64,000 nucleotides of DNA from Pseudomonas frederiksbergensis (GCF_001874645.1 NZ_CP017887.1:62001-126000); one strand, 5' to 3'. Positions 8,285 to 15,900 are shown, counted from the stretch's first letter. A program made the numbers and translations. Notes: a model not told the origin generated them from the letters alone.

Positions 8285-8746
8285 CTAGAACCAAACCCCA
8301 GTGGGGACATTGGTACCAGCAAATGCTGCTTGTAGGTTGATGCGTTTGGCTATAACGCCAAGCGCCTCCAGTGCGTCAAGGTACAGCTGCTCATCTGAGC
8401 CCGATGAAGGGTTCGGCACCATGAACAGCGAACAGATCTGCTTGGAGTCGAGGGTGACACTTTCCTCGTCATCTTCTTTTGAGAACAGCACCAACTCGGC
8501 GCCGCTACCCGTCATTAACTGCGAAAGTTTTACCAACAGGATCAGCTTCAGTCGTTGAGCACGGTGCTGGAGCAAAATCACTCCAGAGCCGAAGCCCTGG
8601 AGATCAAGCTCTAACTCGGCCCATGCAGGCGCCAACTCCTGGTAAACCCTTAACTCGACTTCACTCTCTCCAATACCTGATAGAAAAAGTGGCATTACGT
8701 CTAACGCTTCCTGAGTATCCATAACCACCCAGTTGACGTTATTCAT
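8285..8746 (-). CDS. Hypothetical protein with C-terminal WF tail
   Basis: 153 residues, MNNVNWVVMDTQEALDVMPLF start, ending NVPTGVWF. Family not recognised. It is mixed alpha/beta with no membrane segment. Its ATG overlaps the stop of the CobS-like gene by four bases (ATGA), so the two are translationally coupled and it probably acts with the ATPase. The terminal GVWF matches the ends of the DUF3150 protein (VVWF) and the exonuclease (GIWF). Confidence 0.65.
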   Translation of the reverse strand: MNNVNWVVMDTQEALDVMPLFLSGIGESEVELRVYQELAPAWAELELDLQGFGSGVILLQHRAQRLKLILLVKLSQLMTGSGAELVLFSKEDDEESVTLDSKQICSLFMVPNPSSGSDEQLYLDALEALGVIAKRINLQAAFAGTNVPTGVWF

Positions 8747-9789
8747 GCCTCAGTTTCCTTCCAGAGTTGATCCCCGAAAATCTCTTCACAAATTTTGTGA
8801 ATAGCTGTGCGCTGAAGAAAATCTGCGCGGTTTGTCAGGGACTGTCTCATCGACACATACAGTGGCGACTCGCAACGTGTCTTCGACAAACCGGCCTGCA
8901 TTTTCGCCCAGCGCACCAGGGTTCTGGTGCTCATGGTTATGGTTAACTGCCCGCGATCATCGGCTGTTGCGGACCCTGCACTTCCAGGATTCGCATTCGC
9001 GACAATACGGTTTCGCTCTTCTTGATCGCACCCAATGAACTGAGCGCGGATTTTGTTGGCGACCTTAATGAAGGGCTCCAAAACACTCGCATCCACACCA
9101 GGCAATGCGCCCTGCAACACCTCTACTTCGTCTGCCGGGTCCATGTAGGACACCCGCAAAGTTCGATAGCGGTCCATCGTTGCCAGGTTCTGTTGCTGGG
9201 TACCGCCGTACAGGCCGGTATCATCACCCTGCCCCGCAGTGTTGGCTGTACCAACGAAGCGGAAGTTGGGGTGAGGATGGATGATGCGACCGCCATCTTC
9301 AGCGATCACCAGTGGACGCCCCTCCAACACCGCGTTGAGCGCGGAGGCGGTTGAGGGATCAAGAAAGTCCATTTCATCCAGGATGAAGATGAACCCTCTT
9401 TCGATTGCCATCGTCAGCGGACCATCCACAAAGACCATTTTCTGGTCGCCAGTGGCAGGTTCAACTGTGAGCGAGTGATGACCGACTAACTCGGGCCACT
9501 CCAAACGGCTATGGGCATTGGTCTGCAGTGCAGGCCAGTTGAGACGCCCAGCCGCTTCGAGAATCAACGAAGTCTTGCCCGATCCAGTTGGACCGACCAA
9601 AAACAGCGAATCATCCATCGGATCACTCAGCCAGGCCAGAAGACCGCGAAGAAGCTCGCGGCGAAACTTGTAGCCGCTCGACACTTTCGGAACAAAGTCC
9701 ATATGGGCATGACCAAGCGCAAAGCCGGGCACACTTACGGGAGCTTGGATTCCAAACGAAGTCAGCGGGATTTGAGCATCAAATTGCAT
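8743..9789 (-). CDS. cobS: CobS/MoxR-like AAA+ ATPase
   Basis: 348 residues from the ATG at 9789 (MQFDAQIPLTSFG). Walker A GPTGSGKT lies near residue 71, Walker B FILDEMDF near 136, and a sensor-1-type GTANTAGQGD near 175. CobS-like AAA+ proteins act as ring ATPases with VWA partners. Here the VWA partner is the cobT-like gene at 5251-6963. In SXT-type elements a cobS homologue lies beside bet and exo, as here. The frame stays open 37 codons upstream to 9900, but that extension runs through the 35-bp element and leader hairpins, so I use the ATG with CTGGAGATACACC in front. Confidence 0.9.
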   Translation of the reverse strand: MQFDAQIPLTSFGIQAPVSVPGFALGHAHMDFVPKVSSGYKFRRELLRGLLAWLSDPMDDSLFLVGPTGSGKTSLILEAAGRLNWPALQTNAHSRLEWPELVGHHSLTVEPATGDQKMVFVDGPLTMAIERGFIFILDEMDFLDPSTASALNAVLEGRPLVIAEDGGRIIHPHPNFRFVGTANTAGQGDDTGLYGGTQQQNLATMDRYRTLRVSYMDPADEVEVLQGALPGVDASVLEPFIKVANKIRAQFIGCDQEERNRIVANANPGSAGSATADDRGQLTITMSTRTLVRWAKMQAGLSKTRCESPLYVSMRQSLTNRADFLQRTAIHKICEEIFGDQLWKETEA

Positions 9790-9845
9790 GGTGTATCTCC
9801 AGAAAAAGAGACACGCCAGCCCCAACGGGACGGTGTGTCCCGAAG
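9790..9845 (-). promoter_or_regulatory. Two-module hairpin leader of the cobS-like gene
   Basis: GTGT-N-CTC pairs with GAG-N-ACAC across the ribosome site (9791-9814). The upstream module can form CCC-TTC-GGG or GGGAC/GTCCC, which exclude one another. Confidence 0.65.
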
Positions 9846-9856
9846 GGTCGTAGGAA

Positions 9857-9891
9857 GGTGGGTGTTTGTTTTGAGTGATCACCAGACACTT
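9857..9891 (-). promoter_or_regulatory. Repeated upstream element, copy a
   Basis: 35-bp block. The plus strand begins GGTGGGTGTTTGTTTTGAGT and ends GATCACCAGACACTT. Copies b (12936-12970, identical as read) and c (13848-13882) also lie 68-86 bases upstream of leftward first genes. The near-palindrome AGTGATCACC suggests a dimeric regulator site, and the position suits a promoter region. Role inferred. Confidence 0.7.
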
Positions 9892-10082
9892 ACTAGCCAA
9901 GTCGTACCATGACGACAGAGCGAGATACTTGAAGCAAATTGCTTTGGTCAGGTCTATGACCTCACCAAAACATTCTGTCGGTAAATTTAACGCAGTCAGC
10001 CATCATGGGCTAGACGTTGCAAAGCACCACCCCTGTAAAGGGGGTGAATAGCTGAGGGCCCAAGGGCCCCCGCTATCCTCCT

Positions 10083-11078
10083 TCAGAACCAGATGCCTCC
10101 TCGCATCTCGGCTAGCACTTCATCCAGCGAAGCTGAGTCAGTGGTTGCATCGGTATCAACAGTCAACCGAACACGCCCACCACCCGCTTTCCGGTAAGCA
10201 GCATACTTCTCATCGGACAAGTCCGGGTCGAGCTGCGTCGCCACTGCCTTCCAATCGATCGAACCATCCTGGATATAACGCGTGATGGATATGCCATCAG
10301 CTTTGGCTGAAACATACCCCCCCATCAGCGCAACCAGTTCATCCCGAATGGTCTCTCGTTGTTCCTTACAGACTTTGACGGTCTGCATGGCCTTGACCAG
10401 GTCAGCATCAACCCGTTTCAACTGATCCGCGTACGTTGCCCATTGCACTCTCACTGCATCCTCGGGGGTGTAGTGATCACGCTCAGGATCCTTTGGTGGA
10501 GCTTTGCCAGTCTGAACCATCTCCCAGAAATCCAGCTCGCGATCCAGCATCATGTCGATGAAAGAATCTTCTCGCTGAATTTCGAATACCACGGGTGAAT
10601 GACTGGGGTGATAAAACACCAGATACCCCATGTCCGCACCGGCTACAGCAATTTGGTGCTGGACCTGCGGGTAGTACAGCCTGTAGCCCTTGCTCGCCAT
10701 TCGATTGACAACAACGTCTTCGAAGTTACTGGTGCTCGGGCATTTGATCTCTAGAGGACGTCCTTGATGTTGAATCCCATCGAACGACGCCCTGATGATC
10801 GAGTTAACAGACGACTCTGCACAAATCGGCAGAGCAATCGTGTCGTACTCCTCTTCAAACCACTGTCTTGCATAGGGCTCATGAATTATCCCGTGTCTGA
10901 CCCAAGGGTTCCTGGACAGATCGTCGACAGGCAGCACTCCTCGAATCTCGCCCCATAAACGCCAAGGCGTTTTGAATGGCGAGCTTCCCAGAATAACTGC
11001 AGCGTTCGAAGCTGAAACACCGCCCCGACGCCACTCATGCCACTGCGTTGTTCTTTGCCCAACATCAACGACTCGCAT
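10083..11078 (-). CDS. exo: YqaJ/lambda-Exo-family recombination exonuclease
   Basis: 331 residues. Core motifs are in order: WHEWRRGGVSASNAAVILG (residues 13-31), a GIIHEPYAR acidic helix, IRASFDGI, then LEIKCPS (the E-x-K of the PD-(D/E)XK fold) and YYPQVQHQIAVA. These are the features of the YqaJ/lambda exonuclease family, which resects 5' strands at double-strand ends for a partner annealing protein. The partner RecT is encoded directly upstream. The protein ends in RGGIWF, shared with two neighbours. A 182-bp gap with the 35-bp element separates it from the cobS operon. The start is set by GAGGAGGCTGCT before the ATG. Confidence 0.9.
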   Translation of the reverse strand: MRVVDVGQRTTQWHEWRRGGVSASNAAVILGSSPFKTPWRLWGEIRGVLPVDDLSRNPWVRHGIIHEPYARQWFEEEYDTIALPICAESSVNSIIRASFDGIQHQGRPLEIKCPSTSNFEDVVVNRMASKGYRLYYPQVQHQIAVAGADMGYLVFYHPSHSPVVFEIQREDSFIDMMLDRELDFWEMVQTGKAPPKDPERDHYTPEDAVRVQWATYADQLKRVDADLVKAMQTVKVCKEQRETIRDELVALMGGYVSAKADGISITRYIQDGSIDWKAVATQLDPDLSDEKYAAYRKAGGGRVRLTVDTDATTDSASLDEVLAEMRGGIWF

Positions 11079-11133
11079 AGCAGCCTCCTCGTGAGTTGGG
11101 GCTGCCCCAAGAGGGGAAAGCCCCTCTTGGGTT
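11079..11133 (-). promoter_or_regulatory. Two-module hairpin leader of the exonuclease gene
   Basis: A GCAGCC/GGCTGC stem flanks a loop that holds the GAGGA ribosome site. The C/G module pairs CCAAGAGGGG with CCCCTCTTGG, a 10-bp stem, with short CCC/GGG hairpins as the alternative. Confidence 0.75.
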
Positions 11134-11156
11134 AATGGTTGATGATGAACAGTCCA

Positions 11157-12254
11157 TCATGCTGACTGCTGTAGGGCCGCTGCTTCAGACTGTGCCTTGT
11201 CAAGCTCATCCAGCGAATACTGTAAAAGCTCGCGAGAAAAGCCTGACTGCTCTTCGAACCAGTCTCGAGCAGCTTGCCAGCAACCTGTCGAGTAAGCCCG
11301 GTCAATCACTGACTGGATACGCTGTAACACCTTCGGAAGTATTGTGGTTGGGTCAAATTGAGACTGAGGCTCGACATGTCCCATTTCCTCGAACTCAGCG
11401 TCCGCCACCACATGAGAATCCATGTGTGGAGCTACGAATGCTTGAGTCTGGCCAGGGTGCTGAGAGCTCACTGGCACGACAACTGGGTCAGCCGCCTGAA
11501 CAAGCATGGCTTGACCGTCGATTACTGCGTCAGGATCACCAGAGAAGCCCTCACCATTCTGAATATCCAGAATCTCCATAGCGGTATCCATGCGCGGACT
11601 GGACAATGGCCAATCCTTGCGTGCTCGCTTAGTGATGGTTTTGAGGTACATCTCTTCCGCCCAGTTCATCCATGGCCCTTTGTCCCTCTTGAAGGCTTCG
11701 GAGGAATCACGGATCTGGAAAATCTTCTCGGCCCGAACCGGCGTCACGAGATGATCTCCACTAGGTAGCTTCGCGATGTTGTAACCGCCGCGGAACTTAC
11801 CCCGCTCCTCGATCGATGCAAAAGCATCGAACTCGTGAACGGGAAGCTGTGCGGGTCCGCGAAACTTGAAGTGATCGTTGCTGTAGACCAACTCGGATTT
11901 GGACCAGGAAATACTACCGGTATCGGTAGCAATCTTGACCAGGCCGCGATAGCTAATATCCAGCATGATTCGACCGTCGCGCGGCACTAGGTAGGCCAAT
12001 GCCAGAGCTGGGTTCAACGTCAACCCGACAGCAGCGACGTTGATCATTGCCATGATCACGCTTGTAGGATTGCTTTGGGCAATCTTCAATGCGAAATCCT
12101 TGTTTTTACCGCTGAACTGTTGGACTGCATACAGTGCTTCCGCGCTGAAATTCAGCCCCACGTTCGTGCTCTGGACCATTTGAAGAAACTTCTCCTCAGA
12201 ACGCCTAACGAGAGAAGTAACGACCTGGATCGGTGATAACGCTTGATTGGACAT
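11157..12254 (-). CDS. recT: RecT-family single-strand annealing protein
   Basis: 365 residues. The N-terminal two thirds match RecT/Bet: helices, then MAMINVAAVGLTLNPALALAYLVP, IMLDISYRGLVKIATDTGSI and MYLKTITKRARKDWP. The C-terminal third is variable and acidic and probably mediates partner contacts. RecT proteins coat resected single strands and anneal them, which drives recombination between related mobile elements. It lies between ssb and the exonuclease in one operon, forming a Red-like module. Start ATG at 12254 after AAGGAGACATGT. Confidence 0.93.
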   Translation of the reverse strand: MSNQALSPIQVVTSLVRRSEEKFLQMVQSTNVGLNFSAEALYAVQQFSGKNKDFALKIAQSNPTSVIMAMINVAAVGLTLNPALALAYLVPRDGRIMLDISYRGLVKIATDTGSISWSKSELVYSNDHFKFRGPAQLPVHEFDAFASIEERGKFRGGYNIAKLPSGDHLVTPVRAEKIFQIRDSSEAFKRDKGPWMNWAEEMYLKTITKRARKDWPLSSPRMDTAMEILDIQNGEGFSGDPDAVIDGQAMLVQAADPVVVPVSSQHPGQTQAFVAPHMDSHVVADAEFEEMGHVEPQSQFDPTTILPKVLQRIQSVIDRAYSTGCWQAARDWFEEQSGFSRELLQYSLDELDKAQSEAAALQQSA

Positions 12255-12313
12255 ACATGTCTCCTTTTAGGGGACATGATCCCCAGTTGGGGACAATGCC
12301 CCCAAGTGGGTTA
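12255..12313 (-). promoter_or_regulatory. Two-module hairpin leader of recT
   Basis: The stem CATGTC/GACATG (12256-12278) has loop CCCTAAAAGGA, so the ribosome site sits in the loop and 3' arm. Upstream, TTGGGG/CCCCAA pairs around GCATTGT, with CCC-ACTT-GGG and CCCC-AACT-GGGG as alternatives. Confidence 0.75.
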
Positions 12314-12319
12314 TTTTAG

Positions 12320-12859
12320 TTAAATTCCTGATAAATAAGGGATTTTCTGAAACGGAATATCGTCATCAAAGGAATCGAAATCCCGTGGCGCACCTTGTTG
12401 ACTCTGTTGTGTCACAGGAGGATTTTCACGACGCGGTGCTTGGGATTGCTGCGGGCGTTGTTGCTGAGGCTGATGAGCCGAATTAGACGAGCCTTGTTGC
12501 GACCCACCGTTTTGCGGACGGCCACCCAAAAGCTGCATGGTGCCTTGCATGTCGACGACGATTTCAGTGGTGTAACGCTTGATACCGTCTTTTTCCCACT
12601 CGCGAGTTTGCAGCTTGCCCTCGATGTAAACCTGAGAGCCTTTACGCAGGTATTCACCCGCGATTTCCGCAACCTTGCCGAACATCGACACTCGGTGCCA
12701 TTCAGTCTTTTCGACTTTCTGGCCGGTTTGTTTGTCGGTCCATGATTCACTTGTAGCAAGACTCAGGTTGGTGACGGCATTCCCGTTAGGCAAATACCGC
12801 ACTTCAGGATCTTGGCCACAGGTGCCCACGAGAATTACTTTGTTTACGCCACGAGCCAT
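12320..12859 (-). CDS. ssb: Single-stranded DNA-binding protein with extended C-terminus
   Basis: 179 residues from the ATG at 12859 ([20 protein letters not shown]). The OB fold spans residues 1-110 ([41 protein letters not shown]). A glutamine-rich linker follows, then the acidic tip FDDDIPF. Unusually the tip is not terminal: nine more residues (QKIPYLSGI) follow. In bacterial SSBs the free DDDIPF end docks partner proteins. The gene opens the ssb-recT-exo operon, with repeated element b 77 bases upstream. CTGGAGGAATACCCC precedes the ATG. The frame is open upstream to 12961 but reads through the regulatory element. Confidence 0.95.
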   Translation of the reverse strand: MARGVNKVILVGTCGQDPEVRYLPNGNAVTNLSLATSESWTDKQTGQKVEKTEWHRVSMFGKVAEIAGEYLRKGSQVYIEGKLQTREWEKDGIKRYTTEIVVDMQGTMQLLGGRPQNGGSQQGSSNSAHQPQQQRPQQSQAPRRENPPVTQQSQQGAPRDFDSFDDDIPFQKIPYLSGI

Positions 12860-12927
12860 GGGGTATTCCTCCAGGAACAAATGAAGGGCACGACTCGTCC
12901 CTGAGGGGCGTGGTGCCCCAAAGGGGT
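12860..12927 (-). promoter_or_regulatory. Two-module hairpin leader of ssb
   Basis: A small TTCC-TGGA-GGAA hairpin carries the ribosome site. The module CCCC-TTT-GGGG, CACCAC, CCCC-TCA-GGG allows a central GGGGC/GCCCC stem. Confidence 0.65.
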
Positions 12928-12935
12928 TTGTGATG

Positions 12936-12970
12936 GGTGGGTGTTTGTTTTGAGTGATCACCAGACACTT
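12936..12970 (-). promoter_or_regulatory. Repeated upstream element, copy b
   Basis: Matches copy a over all 35 bases as read, upstream of ssb. It contains the AGTGATCACC near-palindrome. Confidence 0.7.
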
Positions 12971-13109
12971 TTTCCGCCGCTCCGCATGGAGCAGGACGAG
13001 AAACTGGTAGGAAATAGTTGGCTGAAAGTACCTTCCGCAGACAGGAGCATCCAGTCTCTGGAAGGCGCTTTCCGGAGAGGTTGCCCTCTCCGGTGCAAGC
13101 AGCGACTGA

Positions 13110-13295
13110 TCAAGCTACCAGGCCGATTTCCGCATGTTGCGACAGAAGCTTCTGTTGCACGGCCCAATTCTTGACGTAACGAAAATCAACTTGGTCCTCG
13201 TTCACGGTGTCTGCAATGTGTTTTGGCACAGGGACACAGCGATTATGGTCAAGAAGAAGCTCGCGTAGCTGCATGCAGTAAATAGCGTCGATCAT
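13110..13295 (-). CDS. Small hypothetical protein
   Basis: 61 residues, [19 protein letters not shown] start, soluble, no recognised family. The ATG at 13295 follows AAAGGACACTTCC. The frame is open further upstream to 13355, but that part runs through a 14-bp perfect hairpin. It is the third gene of a small operon after 13762 and 13655. Confidence 0.55.
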   Translation of the reverse strand: MIDAIYCMQLRELLLDHNRCVPVPKHIADTVNEDQVDFRYVKNWAVQQKLLSQHAEIGLVA

Positions 13296-13378
13296 GGAAG
13301 TGTCCTTTACGGGGTGTGCCACCAAAACCAATCCTGGGATGGGCTTTGGTGGCACACCCCGTAGGGTGCACCACTTGC
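13296..13378 (-). promoter_or_regulatory. Large intergenic hairpin leader
   Basis: GGTGTGCCACCAAA pairs perfectly with TTTGGTGGCACACC over 14 bp. The hairpin lies between the stop of the 13655 gene and the ribosome site of the 13295 gene. It has no U-tract, so it is not a simple terminator. Confidence 0.7.
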
Positions 13379-13379
13379 T

Positions 13380-13655
13380 TCAGTCGACTCTGCTCATGCG
13401 CAAAAACGAAGGTTCTTCGTATTGCTTCCAATCCCGAGGCATCCACAGCTCTTTATAAGCAGCTGGGGTGAGATCAGTTTTGGTTGCACCAGTAGGTCGA
13501 GGTTCGGCAGGCGAAGGAGCAACAGACTCCTTCTTAACAGGCGTGATGCAGTAAATGAATGCTGCAACATGCTCTCTTGCGAACTGAACAACTACGACAA
13601 CGCAGATGAGCAATAAAACAATTGCGATCGGGCTAAGTGTAGTCAGAGAAGTCAT
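13380..13655 (-). CDS. Small single-pass membrane protein
   Basis: 91 residues. MTSLTTLSPIAIVLLLICVV begins a transmembrane helix at residues 8-25, followed by a cytoplasmic-type charged, proline-rich tail. Family not recognised. Its ATG overlaps the stop of the upstream 36-residue gene (ATGA), so it is translationally coupled. Confidence 0.6.
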   Translation of the reverse strand: MTSLTTLSPIAIVLLLICVVVVVQFAREHVAAFIYCITPVKKESVAPSPAEPRPTGATKTDLTPAAYKELWMPRDWKQYEEPSFLRMSRVD

Positions 13656-13762
13656 TTTGCAGACTCCTCAGTGGCGGCAACGTGCTTAGCATGAGCTTGA
13701 GCAACGGTAGAACCGTCATTAGCCAAAACATCAGCGAAGGTAAACAGAGCAAGGTATTTCAT
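13652..13762 (-). CDS. 36-residue leader-position small protein
   Basis: ATG at 13762 to TGA at 13652-13654, with N-terminus MKYLALFTFADVLANDGSTV and an alanine/histidine-rich end. It has a ribosome site (AGAGAGG), lies 86 bases downstream of repeated element c, and overlaps the next start by four bases. All of this supports translation. Function unknown; it could be a regulatory leader peptide for the membrane protein. Confidence 0.55.
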   Translation of the reverse strand: MKYLALFTFADVLANDGSTVAQAHAKHVAATEESAK

Positions 13763-13822
13763 GAGAGGCCTCTCTTGAAAAGTAGAGACCTCGACCCCTG
13801 TAGGGTGCGGTCCCTACGGGTG
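13763..13822 (-). promoter_or_regulatory. Two-module hairpin leader of the 13762 gene
   Basis: GAGG-N-CTCT pairs with AGAG-N-CCTC across the ribosome site. The module TAGGG/CCCTA with CCC-GTA-GGG and CCC-TACA-GGG alternatives lies upstream. Confidence 0.6.
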
Positions 13823-13847
13823 ATGAGTAGTAGCGAACTACTCAGAA

Positions 13848-13882
13848 GGTGGGTGTTTGTTTTAAGTGATCACCAGCCACTC
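13848..13882 (-). promoter_or_regulatory. Repeated upstream element, copy c
   Basis: Differs from copies a and b at a few positions (TTTTAAGT, CAGCCACTC). It lies between the leftward 13762 operon and the rightward 14078 gene, so it could serve both. Confidence 0.65.
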
Positions 13883-13928
13883 CGGAAGCAAGCTTCCGGG
13901 ATTCTCTCGACAGCGCAGCTGTGCGAGA
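13882..13928. promoter_or_regulatory. Two inverted repeats in the divergent intergenic region
   Basis: CCGGAAGC-AA-GCTTCCGG (13882-13899) and TCTCG-ACAG...CTGT-G-CGAGA (13905-13928) lie back to back. They may be operators or boundary hairpins between divergent units. No T-tract follows. The rest of 13929-14060 holds one CCCC/GGGG hairpin and no gene. Confidence 0.45.
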
Positions 13929-14077
13929 AGAAAACGAATTGAAAGAAAAACTACCAGCGCAGTCGGGGGCTGTAAAGGCGACATCTCACGCAACCCCCTA
14001 CCAGGGGGCAGACTCAAGGTCAGGCCAAAAAACACCTCAGTACCCTAAGGATACCCCCCCAACCAAAGGATATGACC

Positions 14078-14836
14078 ATGACAGCAGTTGTCGAACCAGT
14101 AGAGAATCAGTTGAACGCGATCACCGACGTAGCTGAGCCGCTGAACGCCTCCGCAAGCCCCAAGAAGACCCCGCCTGAGCCCAAGCGGAAAGCTGAATCC
14201 AAACGGAAAATCTCGACGCCGACCATCAGCTCTTCCGTGTCATTGAACACCGATGTTGCTCAGCGAGTTTTCAGAGATACCTTCCAGGTCGCAAGTCGCT
14301 CCCTGTTCACAATCGACGTTGTGACACGAGCACTTGCCAAAAAAAATACGGCATTCGACTACAGCGAAGTACTGAATGCCGTCATGAAAATCATCGATGA
14401 TATCAAAGCCAAACTCAGTAAGGACACAGCCCAGATCGAACAGATGCTGGCCTCGGAAAAAATCACCGGCAAAACCCGGTACGATCACTCCGTTGAACAG
14501 GCCTACTCGATTTCGACTCCTCATGCGAACCGTTTCGCGGTGATCATCAGCGACCTGGACAACTATCTGGTATTGATCGACACAGCCTGGCTGAGCGGCC
14601 TCATTCCCTCCAACGCTGTCGCTGATCTGAAGTACGGCTGGCGCCGATCCGTGCTTCGAGCGACCCGGCAACTGACACATATCGCACGCGACTCGATGAA
14701 AAAAGTGAACCGTTCCGGCGAAGAGCTCGCAGCAGAAGTACGTGAAGAGCTTGGTGACGATGTCGAAACGGATAAAGCAATCCTCAACGACTCTTTGGCC
14801 AGCGAAGATGATCAACAGCCTGCTGAAGTCGCCTGA
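14078..14836 (+). CDS. AcaB/DUF1845-like (PFL_4669 family) protein
   Basis: 252 residues from the ATG at 14078; an in-frame ATG lies six bases earlier, but AAAGGA is spaced properly only for 14078. The first 55 residues are lysine- and proline-rich. The core carries DVAQRVFRDTFQVASRSLFT, then RFAVIISDLDNYLVLIDTAW, GLIPSNAVADLKYGWRRSVL and RATRQLTHIARDS. This pattern resembles DUF1845/PFL_4669 proteins. One of these, AcaB of IncA/C plasmids, is a transcriptional activator of transfer genes. Assignment is from memory and moderate. It is transcribed away from the recombination cluster, with a terminator after it. Confidence 0.55.
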   Translation: MTAVVEPVENQLNAITDVAEPLNASASPKKTPPEPKRKAESKRKISTPTISSSVSLNTDVAQRVFRDTFQVASRSLFTIDVVTRALAKKNTAFDYSEVLNAVMKIIDDIKAKLSKDTAQIEQMLASEKITGKTRYDHSVEQAYSISTPHANRFAVIISDLDNYLVLIDTAWLSGLIPSNAVADLKYGWRRSVLRATRQLTHIARDSMKKVNRSGEELAAEVREELGDDVETDKAILNDSLASEDDQQPAEVA

Positions 14837-14862
14837 CGCCCCAACTCGATTCAAGCCCATGA

Positions 14863-14887
14863 CCCCCGCTATATGCGGGGGTTTTCT
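14863..14887 (+). terminator. Rho-independent terminator
   Basis: CCCCCGC-TATAT-GCGGGGG followed by TTTTCTTTG, 27 bases after the stop of the 14078 gene. Confidence 0.9.
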
Positions 14888-14940
14888 TTGCATTTTTTTA
14901 AATCATGGCACCATAGAAAAAAACGAAAGGATGCTCAAGC

Positions 14941-15786
14941 ATGACAAAAGTGAAGGTATTAACAGGACTGCTCTCCGCACTCACGCTGGCAGGTTGTGCG
15001 ACCACTTCACCAGTGGTCCCCAATCAGTTCGAAGTTGACGGAATGAAATACGGCTTCGAGGTAAAGGACCGTTCGACGCTGAGATTGGTCAATCAGGCTC
15101 CATTGAAATTCTCGGAAGACACTTCCATGACTGATCAGGTACTGCTGTCAGCAGGGTTGCCGACCCTTAAGCAGGTTCCGTTGGGTCGACTGAGCGCTAA
15201 TGAAATCGACAACTCGACACGCAAGGAAGGGTTCGACAATGCCCATACAGCGGCTTCGCTGGCGATGGATGTGTCGAGTGGAGTGACCAACGCTGCGACT
15301 GCAGGTGCGCTGGGAGCAGTCAACTTCCTGCTAGCTCCGACCGACAACGACCCGCGCACGCTGAACAGCGCATACTGCTTCGTGCCCAGCGCTGACTACC
15401 CCGACCAGAAGGCTGCCTACAAAAAATGTCTGGGCGATATCAAGGCCGACCTCCAGGCCGCAACACAATCCACCGGTACACAAATCAGCTCAGGTGGTAC
15501 TCAAGTGTCAATGGACGACGCCCGTTGCAAGCTTGGGCCGACGCAATGCTTCACTGTCGCAGTGAACACTGGAAATGCCGTCGCTGCGTCAGGCTACGCC
15601 CCTGTGAACAAGGGGGGGTTCGCGGCATACATTTTCAGGGTCAGCCTTGGCTTTTACCGAAGCAAAAATGCGGCACCAGGAGCAGAAGCTGCCTTGGCCA
15701 AGGCCTTGGCAACCTCAAGGCTGAGTAAGACAACGACATACCGTCTGTACGACCGTGGCAATGAGAAGGTCTTGGGAGTGTACTAG
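14941..15786 (+). CDS. Putative lipoprotein, unknown function
   Basis: 281 residues. Signal peptide MTKVKVLTGLLSALTLAGC has a lipobox LAGC with Cys19, so it is probably an outer-membrane-facing lipoprotein. The body has four further cysteines (YCFVP, KKCLG, RCKLG, QCFTV), likely two disulphides. Residues 95-122 (AASLAMDVSSGVTNAATAGA) are small-residue rich. Family not recognised. The start follows AACGAAAGGATGCTCAAGC. It has its own terminator and may be monocistronic. Confidence 0.75.
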   Translation: MTKVKVLTGLLSALTLAGCATTSPVVPNQFEVDGMKYGFEVKDRSTLRLVNQAPLKFSEDTSMTDQVLLSAGLPTLKQVPLGRLSANEIDNSTRKEGFDNAHTAASLAMDVSSGVTNAATAGALGAVNFLLAPTDNDPRTLNSAYCFVPSADYPDQKAAYKKCLGDIKADLQAATQSTGTQISSGGTQVSMDDARCKLGPTQCFTVAVNTGNAVAASGYAPVNKGGFAAYIFRVSLGFYRSKNAAPGAEAALAKALATSRLSKTTTYRLYDRGNEKVLGVY

Positions 15787-15808
15787 GGGGATTGGGTCAG
15801 AATTGACG

Positions 15809-15845
15809 GACGCTAAGTCAAACTGAGACTTAGCGTCTTTTTATT
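15809..15845 (+). terminator. Rho-independent terminator
   Basis: GACGCTAAGTC pairs with GACTTAGCGTC over a 7-base loop, followed by TTTTTATTT. Confidence 0.93.
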
Positions 15846-15900
15846 TCAGGCATAGCCAAGAAAGCCCTGCCTCAGATCGACCTTCAGAGCGCGAGTCGAC

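Noticed and set aside
12860..12961. N-terminal extension of SSB from a GTG at 12961 (ITQNKHPP...), and a similar one on the cobS-like gene to 9900
   Set aside because: Both extensions are translations of the same 35-bp regulatory element and leader hairpins. The internal ATGs have ribosome sites and match the families' N-termini.
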